DNA of 64,000 nucleotides from the NCBI RefSeq assembly GCF_003075435.1, contig NZ_QCZJ01000001.1, positions 248,001 to 312,000 on the forward strand, in the 5' to 3' direction. The position numbers and the translations under genes were made by a program. Shown in pieces: positions 37,859-45,790 of this stretch. Below the pieces are notes generated by a model that did no database searches, was not told where the DNA came from, and worked only from the letters and a program-made list of their open reading frames with translations. The stretch is from Terrimonas sp. (GTDB lineage Bacteria > Bacteroidota > Bacteroidia > Chitinophagales > Chitinophagaceae). Each line of letters begins with the position of its first letter. Position 1 is the stretch's first letter.

Positions 37859-38281
37859 ATGGAGCAATTTGAAGAAATATTATCAAAATATGAAATTGCC
37901 AGACGAGTTAACAAATTAAGGGTAACGTTTGAGGAAGTTGAAAAAATTATAAACTTCAAACTTCCAGACGATTACAAAACATTTGCTTCAAATTATTTAG
38001 AGTTTGAGGGTTTAATTGGTGAAGAAAATGTAAGACTTTGGAACTTTGACGAAATAATAGAGATAAATACTGGCTATCAAATTTTCAAATATTTACCAGA
38101 GACATTAGGAATTGGTGGAAACGGCGGCGGAGAATATATTGCAATTGAACAGCCAAATGAAGGTGAATTGAGAATTGTACTATCGCCCTTTATTATTGAG
38201 AAAGAAGCTCATATTGAAATAGGAACTTCTTTCACAGACTTTTTGGAGCGATTAGAAAATGGAAAAGAATGGTTCGACTGA
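37859..38281 (+). CDS. SMI1/KNR4 family protein (immunity-type fold)
   Basis: 140 residues from ATG at 37859. The SUKH/SMI1 pattern is visible: VTFEEVEKIINFKLPDDYKTF, SNYLEFEGLIGEENVRLWNF, LGIGGNGGGEYIAIEQ and TSFTDFLERLENG. The fold is common in immunity proteins against secreted toxins and often occurs as orphan genes in variable islands. No toxin gene is adjacent. Second gene of cassette unit A. Confidence 0.88.
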   Translation: MEQFEEILSKYEIARRVNKLRVTFEEVEKIINFKLPDDYKTFASNYLEFEGLIGEENVRLWNFDEIIEINTGYQIFKYLPETLGIGGNGGGEYIAIEQPNEGELRIVLSPFIIEKEAHIEIGTSFTDFLERLENGKEWFD

Positions 38282-38290
38282 AAAACGCCA

Positions 38291-38332
38291 GCCACCAACA
38301 TGAAGTTTTGCGTCAGCAAGGGGCGACGAATA
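38291..38332 (+). repeat. attC-like junction closing unit A
   Basis: GCCACCAAC (38291-38299) pairs with the core at 37520-37528. A 28-nt spacer with TTTT and a GGGGCGAC end leads to ACGAATA at 38326-38332. The unit B junction has the same 28-nt distance and a similar A--G-TTTT-----A---GGG--GAC layout. Confidence 0.55.
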
Positions 38333-38423
38333 AAACCTCATCTTAGTACTACTATCAGCTTCATATCCGGCTGACCGAACGCTAATGAGCAATAAAACAT
38401 ATTTTCAACTTTTGTATCTTACA

Positions 38424-38486
38424 TCGGCAGCAGTTCCGGGCTGGACGTTTTTCAAATGCGCTGCCGAACGCAAAGCTGTGGACGTT
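38424..38486 (+). repeat. Compound junction before unit B
   Basis: TCGGCAGC (38424-38431) and GCTGCCGA (38460-38467) are perfect 8-nt inverted arms with a 28-nt spacer containing CCGGGCTGGACGTT. A second GGACGTT at 38480-38486 starts unit B (core GTTGGGCG, 38484-38491). It looks like two junctions in a row, perhaps the remains of a lost or very short cassette. Confidence 0.5.
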
Positions 38487-38535
38487 GGGCGAAATTGTGT
38501 AGGCACACTCTAAATTTTATAATTAATATTTCTCA

Positions 38536-38847
38536 ATGCAAAAGCTTTGGTGTTGGAGATGTAAGATGGAAGTAACAATGCTCGACGAAGATGAATATGC
38601 AATTGCGTATGATTTATACGGCAAAATGATTAGAAATACGTCTGCAAGCTCAAGGGAAGAAAGAAACAAAGACATAGTAGATTATTATTTTAATTTAACA
38701 GGCGAAATGGACACCAATCCAAATTCGATTATTCATCACAGAATTGCACTTTACGGACCGCCGTGTGAAAATTGTGGCAAACCATATCGTACAGCAAAAG
38801 CTTCCTTTTGTGCTGCCTGTGGACATAAAAGGGATCTTAATATATAG
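38536..38847 (+). CDS. Small zinc-ribbon protein of unknown function
   Basis: 103 residues. CWRC at the N-terminus, CENCGKPY near residue 77 and CAACGHKRD near residue 91 give three Cys-x2-Cys pairs, enough for a zinc ribbon. There is no membrane segment or recognisable family. First gene of cassette unit B. Confidence 0.7.
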   Translation: MQKLWCWRCKMEVTMLDEDEYAIAYDLYGKMIRNTSASSREERNKDIVDYYFNLTGEMDTNPNSIIHHRIALYGPPCENCGKPYRTAKASFCAACGHKRDLNI

Positions 38848-38868
38848 TTAACTTCAGACGTTTAAAGA

Positions 38869-39186
38869 ATGGCATCCAAGTATTATTTCTTTTACCTTGA
38901 AATTGCGTTGCGAAATCCTAAGTATAAATATATCTATGCTTTTGAAAACGTATCACATATTCCAATCCAAAAATTTATTGAAATCTTCAAAATTGACATA
39001 AAAAAAGACCCACGTCTTTTAGATGGATATTTCTTAACAAGGACGGCTTACAATAAACATAAAAAATATTTAGACCAAAATCTTCCGTCTTTAGAATTTG
39101 ATATTTTTGAATATTGCCTTAGACAATATAGTTCAAATGACATTTCAAGTGTACGCAAGTTGTATAAGAAATCCTTGATGGAATAG
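38869..39186 (+). CDS. Small protein of unknown function
   Basis: 105 residues (MASKYYFFYLEIALRNPKYK...), rich in Tyr, Phe and Lys, with no signal peptide or recognised motif. AT-rich codon use matches the other cassette genes. It ends 12 nt before the attC-like junction and shares unit B with the zinc-ribbon gene, so they were probably acquired together. Confidence 0.6.
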   Translation: MASKYYFFYLEIALRNPKYKYIYAFENVSHIPIQKFIEIFKIDIKKDPRLLDGYFLTRTAYNKHKKYLDQNLPSLEFDIFEYCLRQYSSNDISSVRKLYKKSLME

Positions 39187-39198
39187 TAAAAATAACTT

Positions 39199-39237
39199 CG
39201 CCCAACAGCGGGTTTTATGCAAGTTGGGCTGGACGTT
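39199..39237 (+). repeat. attC-like junction closing unit B
   Basis: CGCCCAAC (39199-39206) is the exact reverse complement of GTTGGGCG at 38484-38491 and fits the integron R'' consensus RYYYAAC. A 28-nt spacer (with GGGTTTTAT and GTTGGGCTGGAC) leads to a new core GTTGTAC at 39235, preceded by GGAC. The inner stem is short, so it is not a textbook attC. Confidence 0.6.
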
Positions 39238-39344
39238 GTACCATCAGCTAATTGCAAATCCCGGCTTCGGTTCGAGCTCGACGAATAACTATCAGCTTTT
39301 GTACATAACTTCAACAACTCGCTAATCGGCTTCAGTCCCGGCCA

Positions 39345-39409
39345 ACGAATACCCCCAGGCAATAGAATAAACAATCAGCTTTTATTTATAAATTTAGCAT
39401 TAGTTACGG
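39345..39409 (+). repeat. 65-bp direct repeat upstream of the FkbM gene (copy 1)
   Basis: Starts ACGAATA and ends GCATTAGTTACGG. The last 50 nt match 40211-40260 at 46 of 50 positions by eye, with no gaps. It contains TAAATTTA at 39389-39396, one base from the TAnnTTTG -7 box. It lies 64 bp before the FkbM start codon. Confidence 0.75.
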
Positions 39410-39472
39410 AATACAGAACACCAGCATAGCAGCAAGCCCTGTCCATTAACAAACATTTTAAGCCTACGAATT

Positions 39473-40216
39473 ATGACTAAACAACTCTTGAGAAGGTTGA
39501 AGCAAAAAGTAAATATTTTGACTGGACGTAAAAGTCCTGTAAAAATAGAAGTTGAATGTAAGCATGAATGGTATGGAAATACATATGGTGGTTTTTATGT
39601 TCATCCAGACATTTTAAGCAAAGATTCAATTGTATATTCATTTGGGATAGGGAAAGATATATCTTTCGATAAAGCGATTATAGAAAAACATGACTGTCAT
39701 TTGTTTGCCTTTGATCCCACTCCAAAATCTATTAACTGGATTAAAAAACAACAATTACCTTCAAAATTCAGATTTTTTGAATACGGCATTGATTCTAAAA
39801 GCGGCTTTGTAAATTTCAACTTACCGAAAAATAAAAATTATGTGTCAGGTAGCGTTATAAATCATCAGAATGTGAATGAAAGCGACTTTATCCTCGCACC
39901 AATGAAATGTTTAACAGACGTTACAAATGAACTTGGTCATAATTATATAGATTTATTAAAGATGGACATTGAAGGCTCTGAATATGAGATAATTGAAAGC
40001 ATTCTTACTTCCCCGGTACAAATCAATCAGATATTGCTAGAACGACATGAGCGGTTTTTTGTTGATGGCAAAGCTAAAACAGCCAAACTATTAAAGACAT
40101 TAAAAGATAATGGATATGCTTTATTTGCTGTGTCACATTCTCTAGAAGAGCTTTCATTTATAAAAATCGAAACATCTGCTAACAGCACCAGATCGACGAA
40201 TAAAGCCACACAATAG
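39473..40216 (+). CDS. FkbM-family methyltransferase
   Basis: 247 residues. The SAM-binding fold is seen in SKDSIVYSFGIGKDISFDKA, HLFAFDPTPKSINWIKK and FEYGIDSKSGFVNF. The family motif LLKMDIEGSEYEIIES is intact. FkbM enzymes O-methylate sugars or polyketides. The last 7 codons run into the 65-bp repeat at 40196, so the C-terminus may have been altered by recombination. It is flanked by direct repeats as a mobile unit. Confidence 0.88.
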   Translation: MTKQLLRRLKQKVNILTGRKSPVKIEVECKHEWYGNTYGGFYVHPDILSKDSIVYSFGIGKDISFDKAIIEKHDCHLFAFDPTPKSINWIKKQQLPSKFRFFEYGIDSKSGFVNFNLPKNKNYVSGSVINHQNVNESDFILAPMKCLTDVTNELGHNYIDLLKMDIEGSEYEIIESILTSPVQINQILLERHERFFVDGKAKTAKLLKTLKDNGYALFAVSHSLEELSFIKIETSANSTRSTNKATQ

Positions 40217-40260
40217 AATAAACAATCAACTTTTATTTATAAGTTTAGCATCGGTTACGG
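40196..40260 (+). repeat. 65-bp direct repeat downstream of the FkbM gene (copy 2)
   Basis: Same length and order as 39345-39409. It begins inside the end of the FkbM gene and provides TAAGTTTA (40240-40247) as a possible -7 box for the next gene. GGTTACG (40253-40259) pairs with CGTAACC near 40310-40316, just before the next ATG. Confidence 0.75.
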
Positions 40261-40317
40261 GCCAACAAATTACGGAATTCCGCCATATCGCCAGTCCGTA
40301 CCGTTGTTCGTAACCAT

Positions 40318-40883
40318 ATGAGAATGATTTTCCTATTTTTAAGTGTATCAATATTGTCGCTAAGCTCCTGCGGGCAGAACTACAAGCAATTTAATTTCCA
40401 AGACATTGGTCTGCATATTAACCTGCCAGACAACTATGTTTTCCAGGACAATTTCCCAACACCTTCTTTTGTAGATACAAACGGTAAAGCAATTACAGAT
40501 ACATCAAAACTGCGGGAGCTGTAGGCTGATCTCATGAAAGGATTATTAGTTGTTTCATCACCTGACGGTAACAACATAGCATCATTCAATTTTACAAGAC
40601 AGACAGCAAAGACAGGTGACTTTGCGCAGTACTATGAATTTTCAAAACACATGCAGCAAATGATCGCTAAGCAGCAAATGACATACTATGACACAGCCTC
40701 TTCTGTTTTGACAGCAGATAACGTAAACGTCTACAGGTTCATGACAGCCGATACCCAGGTGAACACCGCGGAATTTATCTTGTGCAAGTGAAAAATTATT
40801 TTTTTATAATAAAAGTTGACTTTACAGATAGGAAATTCGGTGAGGAAATAGAAAAAGCAATTCTAACGTCTAAATTTGATTAG
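40318..40883 (+). pseudogene. Decayed lipoprotein gene (nonsense plus frameshift)
   Basis: Begins with a lipoprotein signal (MRMIFLFLSVSILSLSSCGQ). An in-frame TAG at 40522-40524 interrupts the frame after 68 residues. It continues as MKGLLVVSSPDGNNIASFNF to a stop at 40789. A shift of frame near 40771 then restores YLVQVKNYFFIIKVDFTD and a natural end at 40883. The parts together make a protein of about 188 residues. Function unknown. Confidence 0.75.
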
Positions 40884-41086
40884 GACTACACTCAATATTC
40901 ACACTTACTACAGTAGGGCAGACGTGCATTGGGCAGGTTGCTCCGGGCGCAGTCCAAATTGTCGCACCGCTCTTCCCTTTCTGCTGTACGGGGAGGGGAT
41001 AAAAGGGTGAGGCAATTAAAATTGCAGCAACAATTGGAATGTACCCGCTCTCCCCTACCCGTAAGTAATGGAGGCATAACAATGCT
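40884..41086. other. Spacer with dispersed repeats
   Basis: No convincing gene. CGGGCGCAGTCCAAATTGTCGC at about 40948-40969 resembles the sequence at 45390-45412, and GCTCTTCCC...GGGGAGGGG near 40970-41000 belongs to the GGAGAGG repeat family seen at 33358. Confidence 0.5.
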
Positions 41087-41788
41087 TCACAACAAATCTT
41101 TTAACACCGTCCAAACATTATCAGCAACCATCTTCTGTCCTTCTGCTGTGGGGTGAATTCCATCTGCCTGGTTAAGCTTCTCATCACCGCCTACGCCTTC
41201 GAGTAAAAAGGGAAGAAAAGCTATTTTGTTTTTCTCTGCCAGTACTTTATACAACCGATGAAATTCATCTGCATATTTTTTTCCAAGATTAGGTGGAATA
41301 CGCATACCCGTCAACAGTATTTTTACATCAGGATATTTGCTTTTTACCTTATCAATAATAGCCTGCAGGTTTTGCGAAGTCTCTGTAAGGGCAATTCCTC
41401 TCAGCCCATCATTACCACCCAGCTCCAACACAAAAATATGCACGTGTTGCTGTAATATCCAGTCAACCCTGCTTTTGCCACCTGCCGTAGTTTCACCACT
41501 TAAACCTGCATTAATAACTTTATAGGGATAGTGCAATGAATCTAATTTGTGCTGAATGATGGCAGGAAATGCTTCCGCTAAATCTAACCCATAGCCAGCT
41601 GTTAAGCTATTCCCAAAAAATATAATATTCATTTTTTGAGTTGTAGTTAATGCTTTTGCAACAGCACTATCAACCTTCTTTTCAGGCACAGGCGCCGGGG
41701 CCGGATTGTTGCATGCCGTAGTCCAAAAAAGCATTGCACATATAGCCCATGCATATGCGCCGCAGGAATATTGTTTTACGCTCATCAA
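41087..41788 (-). CDS. tesA: SGNH-hydrolase, TesA/arylesterase-like lipoprotein
   Basis: 233 residues with a lipobox (FWTTACNNP) after a hydrophobic N-terminus, so it is probably membrane-anchored outside the cytoplasm. Block I is IIFFGNSLTAGYGLDL (GNSL in place of GDSL), block II is INAGLSGETTAGG, block III is LELGGNDGLRG and block V is DGIHPTAEGQ with the catalytic Asp and His. It hydrolyses acyl or aryl esters. It is divergent from ybbA-ybbP, the same layout as in E. coli. Confidence 0.9.
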   Translation of the reverse strand: MMSVKQYSCGAYAWAICAMLFWTTACNNPAPAPVPEKKVDSAVAKALTTTQKMNIIFFGNSLTAGYGLDLAEAFPAIIQHKLDSLHYPYKVINAGLSGETTAGGKSRVDWILQQHVHIFVLELGGNDGLRGIALTETSQNLQAIIDKVKSKYPDVKILLTGMRIPPNLGKKYADEFHRLYKVLAEKNKIAFLPFLLEGVGGDEKLNQADGIHPTAEGQKMVADNVWTVLKDLL

Positions 41789-41878
41789 AAACCTGTTACT
41801 AAGTTTTAAAAATACTGTAATTTAAATAACTCTTAAGCAAACTAAACGAATTTGCATGCAATCTTTAAAACAATAAAA

Positions 41879-42580
41879 GTGAACTTAATATTACAGGTAA
41901 ATAATATAAGCAAATCTTACAAAAGCGGCAGTAAAACACTTACAGTGCTGCATGATATTAATTTCTCCATACAAGAAGGCTCTGTTGTATCCATTATTGG
42001 TCCTTCAGGTAGTGGCAAAACCACTTTGCTTGGACTTTGCGCTGGTCTAGACAGGGCAAGCGGTGGCTCCGTGATCCTTAACGGTATACGGTTAGATCAT
42101 TTGAATGAAGATGAAAGAGCAGGTATACGTAACCGTTATCTTGGCTTTATTTTTCAGAATTTCCAGCTTATGCCTACGCTGACTGCGTTAGAGAATGTGA
42201 TGGTGCCCCTGGAACTGAGAAATGAAAAGCATATACGGGAGAGAGGAGCGCTCTTGCTTGACAAAGTCGGATTGGCAGAACGCATGCACCATTATCCTGC
42301 ACAATTATCCGGCGGTGAACAGCAACGTGTGTCTATTGCAAGAGCTTTTTCAACCAATCCCAAAATTCTGTTTGCAGATGAACCAACCGGAAATCTTGAT
42401 GATGAAACCAGTTATAAAATTGTACAACTGCTTTTTGACCTGAATAAAGAAGCAGGAACTACGCTGATTATTGTAACACATAATCCTGAGCTGGCTGCAA
42501 GCACGCACCGTATTATAAAATTAAAAGGAGGACATATTGTTTCCGATGAAGCAACCGGGAATATTATGTTACCGGCATAA
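41879..42580 (+). CDS. ybbA: ABC transporter ATP-binding protein, YbbA-like
   Basis: 233 residues from GTG at 41879 (VNLILQVNNISKSYKSG); an upstream TTG at 41852 is less likely. Walker A GPSGSGKTTL, Q-loop FIFQNFQLMPTLTALENV, signature LSGGEQQRVSIARAF, Walker B ILFADEPTGNLD and VTHNPELA are complete. It belongs to the LolD/MacB/FtsE group, which drives mechanotransmission rather than classical import. It is followed after 8 nt by its permease. Confidence 0.93.
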   Translation: MNLILQVNNISKSYKSGSKTLTVLHDINFSIQEGSVVSIIGPSGSGKTTLLGLCAGLDRASGGSVILNGIRLDHLNEDERAGIRNRYLGFIFQNFQLMPTLTALENVMVPLELRNEKHIRERGALLLDKVGLAERMHHYPAQLSGGEQQRVSIARAFSTNPKILFADEPTGNLDDETSYKIVQLLFDLNKEAGTTLIIVTHNPELAASTHRIIKLKGGHIVSDEATGNIMLPA

Positions 42581-42588
42581 TAAAAAGC

Positions 42589-45150
42589 ATGGATCAATTA
42601 CAGGCAACGAATAAGAAAAGCATTGGTATTTCCTGGTTGCTGAAAATGGCATGGCGTGACAGCAGGCGTAACCGCGGCAGGCTATTGCTGTTTATTTCTT
42701 CCATTATCATTGGTATTACTGCATTGGTTGCAATATTTTCTTTAGAAGATAATGTAAGAAGAGATATTGATAACCAGGCAAAGGCCTTGGTAGGCGCCGA
42801 CCTGGTAATTGATAACAACCGGTTACCAGATACCGCCATAGCAAAACTGATTGATTCATTAGGAGATGAACGTTCAAAGCAATGCAGTTTTGCATCAATG
42901 GTTTATTTCAAAAAAAGTAATGGCACCAGGTTGGTTGAAGTACTTGCACTGGAAGGTAATTATCCTTACTATGGCAGCTTTGAAACTATTCCCCAAAACG
43001 CGGGTACAGATTTCCGTGAGTTAAGACAGGCTTTGGTAGATAAGACCCTGATGCTTCAGTATAATGCCGGGGTTGGCGATACCATACAAATAGGTGAACT
43101 TGATTTTACAATTGCAGGTATATTAACACAGGCTCCCGGGCGCACAGGTATTTCTACTACCGTTGCAGCGCCGGTATACATCCCTTTCCGGTACCTGGAG
43201 CAAACCGGGTTACTTCAAAAAGGCAGCCGGTTTAAATACACCTACTATTTTAAATATGCTTCTGCAACACAATTAGATAGACAACTAAATGCTGTAAAAG
43301 AAACACTTGACAAAACAGGTTGGGATTATGATACTGCTGAATCCAGGAAAAAGCAAACCAGCCGTCAATTTGATGATCTGTCAAAATTTCTTACCCTGGT
43401 AGGCTTTATTGCATTACTACTGGGGTGTATCGGCATTGCCAGTTCTATTAATATTTATATACGGGAAAAAATAAACAGTATAGCTGTGCTGCGTTGCCTC
43501 GGTGCATCAGGTATTCAAACCTTTCTTATATATCTTATCCAGATTGGTGTAATAGGATTTATTGGTGCTGTAACCGGCGCTATGCTGGGCACCATAGCCC
43601 AGCAGCTATTGCCATTTGTATTAAAAGATTTGCTTCCCGTACAAATTACAACTTTCATTTCGTGGGGAGCAGTTATTAAAGGTATTGGACTGGGTGTGGT
43701 GATCTCATTATTATTTGGTCTGTTACCGTTGCTTTCAATAAGGAATATTTCTCCTTTATATACATTACGCATTTCATTGGAGTTGCGGCCTGCATGGAAA
43801 GATCCGTTACAATTAATCCTGTTCGGCATTATTCTGTTTTTTGTATGCTTATTTGCGAGGATGCAGATGGAAAGCTGGATGCAGGCAGTTGTTTTTACAA
43901 CTGCAATTCTTATGGCTTTTATTCTCCTTACGTTGTTTGCGTTGTTGTTGCGATGGACTGTAAAAAGGTTTTTCCCTTCTTCGTTCAGTTATGTATGGCG
44001 ACAGGGATTTGCCAATTTATATCGCCCCAATAATCAAACTATATTACTGGTAGTTACGATAGGTTTGGGAACGTTGTTCATCGGCACATTGTACTTTATA
44101 CAGGGCACATTAATGAACCGGGTATCATTATCCGCCAGCGGCAACCAGCCAAATATGGTTTTGTTTGATATACAGAGCAATCAAAAACAGGCTGTAGCAA
44201 ATCTTGCAAAACAATTTAAATTACCATTGCAGCAGCAGGTGCCTATTGTAACAATGCGTATTGAAGAGATAAATGGCAAAACAGCAGAAGATGTAAGAAA
44301 AGATTCATCGCTTCGAATCCCACGTCGTGCATTTGAAGGAGAAATAAGAGTAACGTACAGAGATACCTTAACAGACTCGGAGAAATTAACGGCAGGAAAA
44401 ATAGATATGCATGGATACCAGCAGGGACACCCCATATATATCTCTCTTGAAAAAGGATGGGCAGATCATATCAGGGCTAACATAGGCGATAGCATTGTAT
44501 TTAATGTGCAGGGCACATTAATGCCGGCTGTGGTAGGCAGCATACGCGATGTAGACTGGCAAAGAGTACAAACCAATTTCAGGGTAGTATTTCCTTCGGG
44601 TGTGCTTGAAAACGCTCCACAATTTCACGTATTGGTAACACGAGTTCCTTCCAGTGAAGTATCGGCATCCTTTCAGCAGGCTGTTGTACGGCAGTTCCCC
44701 AACATTTCCATTATTGATCTTGGACTGATATTGAAAGTGCTGGATGAAGTATTGGAAAAAATAGGTTTTGTTATCCGCTTTATGGCAGGATTCAGTATTG
44801 CTACCGGGCTGATCGTATTGATCGCATCTGTATTTGTAAGCAAGTATCAACGTATGCAGGAAAGTATTTTGCTGCGTACCCTGGGCGCCAGCCGCAGGCA
44901 GATATATTTTATCATTACATTAGAATACTTCTTTCTTGGGGCACTTGCTGCCGGTACCGGCATATTGTTATCATTAGCCGGTAGCTGGGCTTTAGCTCAT
45001 TTTACATTCAATGCGCCATTTTATCCATCCTGGTGGCCTGTAATAATTCTGTTCTTAACCATATCTTCTGTTACAGTATTAATTGGATTGTTTAACAGCA
45101 GGGATGTAGTGAAATTGCCTCCATTGGAAATATTAAGAAAAGAAGTATGA
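42589..45150 (+). CDS. ybbP: FtsX-like ABC permease, YbbP-like
   Basis: 853-residue membrane protein with duplicated FtsX modules. TM1 is near residue 28 (LLLFISSIIIGITALVAIFS), a periplasmic domain follows, three helices lie at about 265-395, further helices at 405-450, a second periplasmic domain at about 510-700, and the last three helices at 720-835. SINIYIREKINSIAVLRCLGAS and QESILLRTLGASRRQI are the coupling segments. In E. coli the YbbAP complex works with TesA; the divergent esterase suggests the same here. Substrate not known. Confidence 0.9.
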   Translation: MDQLQATNKKSIGISWLLKMAWRDSRRNRGRLLLFISSIIIGITALVAIFSLEDNVRRDIDNQAKALVGADLVIDNNRLPDTAIAKLIDSLGDERSKQCSFASMVYFKKSNGTRLVEVLALEGNYPYYGSFETIPQNAGTDFRELRQALVDKTLMLQYNAGVGDTIQIGELDFTIAGILTQAPGRTGISTTVAAPVYIPFRYLEQTGLLQKGSRFKYTYYFKYASATQLDRQLNAVKETLDKTGWDYDTAESRKKQTSRQFDDLSKFLTLVGFIALLLGCIGIASSINIYIREKINSIAVLRCLGASGIQTFLIYLIQIGVIGFIGAVTGAMLGTIAQQLLPFVLKDLLPVQITTFISWGAVIKGIGLGVVISLLFGLLPLLSIRNISPLYTLRISLELRPAWKDPLQLILFGIILFFVCLFARMQMESWMQAVVFTTAILMAFILLTLFALLLRWTVKRFFPSSFSYVWRQGFANLYRPNNQTILLVVTIGLGTLFIGTLYFIQGTLMNRVSLSASGNQPNMVLFDIQSNQKQAVANLAKQFKLPLQQQVPIVTMRIEEINGKTAEDVRKDSSLRIPRRAFEGEIRVTYRDTLTDSEKLTAGKIDMHGYQQGHPIYISLEKGWADHIRANIGDSIVFNVQGTLMPAVVGSIRDVDWQRVQTNFRVVFPSGVLENAPQFHVLVTRVPSSEVSASFQQAVVRQFPNISIIDLGLILKVLDEVLEKIGFVIRFMAGFSIATGLIVLIASVFVSKYQRMQESILLRTLGASRRQIYFIITLEYFFLGALAAGTGILLSLAGSWALAHFTFNAPFYPSWWPVIILFLTISSVTVLIGLFNSRDVVKLPPLEILRKEV

Positions 45151-45790
45151 TATTAAACACGGGCTTGATACAATATTATTGTTTAACCAACACCTTCCGT
45201 GCTGAAAACAAGTAACAATAACAACATTTCTTTGTTCTTCTGTTGCCATTGGCTGAAAATATTACAGGTTGTTGACGGCGTTTGCTCAAAATTTATTCGT
45301 GACATCAGCGCTGGTATACAATACTACGCCTATAGACTATTTCATTATGTGCAGGGTACTGCCACATTCAATTATTAATCAGTCCTGTCCCGGGCGTATT
45401 CCAAATTTTCGCTGGTTGTTGAAGACATAACCAGGGTCTGCGTCAGGAGACGGTATCTCACCGCCTACTTGCAGTGCGAAAATTTGTAATGCAACTCTGC
45501 CATGACAACCGGGAATATTTAATAAAAAATTATTAAATTCAGGGTCGGTATAACACTATCCCGGTAAGCGTAACTGGCTTTATTTAATGCTTGCCTGTAT
45601 TAAGATAGATTTATAAATTTCACGCTGCTTACCGAATCAGAACATCTTACCGATCCTGTGGTATTAACAAAGCGCTGGAAAATGCTGATATCTCCGGCTC
45701 CGATGCGATCCTTATCTTTTGCAATACTCCTTGTATCTGCACCCCATATTGTATTCAAGGTATTGAAGCCAGCAGGCATCTTTTACTTTT
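45151..45790. other. Gene-free stretch upstream of the conflict operon
   Basis: No gene I can support; a 60-codon frame at 45658 has no family features. CAAATTTTCGC (45402-45412) and GCGAAAATTTG (45476-45486) are perfect 11-bp inverted arms around a CAGGAGACGGTATCTCACCG segment. The left arm region (CCCGGGCGTATTCCAAATT) resembles 40948-40969. The 180 bp before 45791 should hold the operon promoter, but I see no clear TTTG/TAnnTTTG pair. Confidence 0.55.

Noticed and set aside
36197-39237. Calling the island a classical integron
   Set aside because: The recombinase lacks the extra segment found in IntI between the catalytic Arg and HxxR blocks, is not divergent from the array, and the attC inner boxes are too short. 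I report it only as integron-like.
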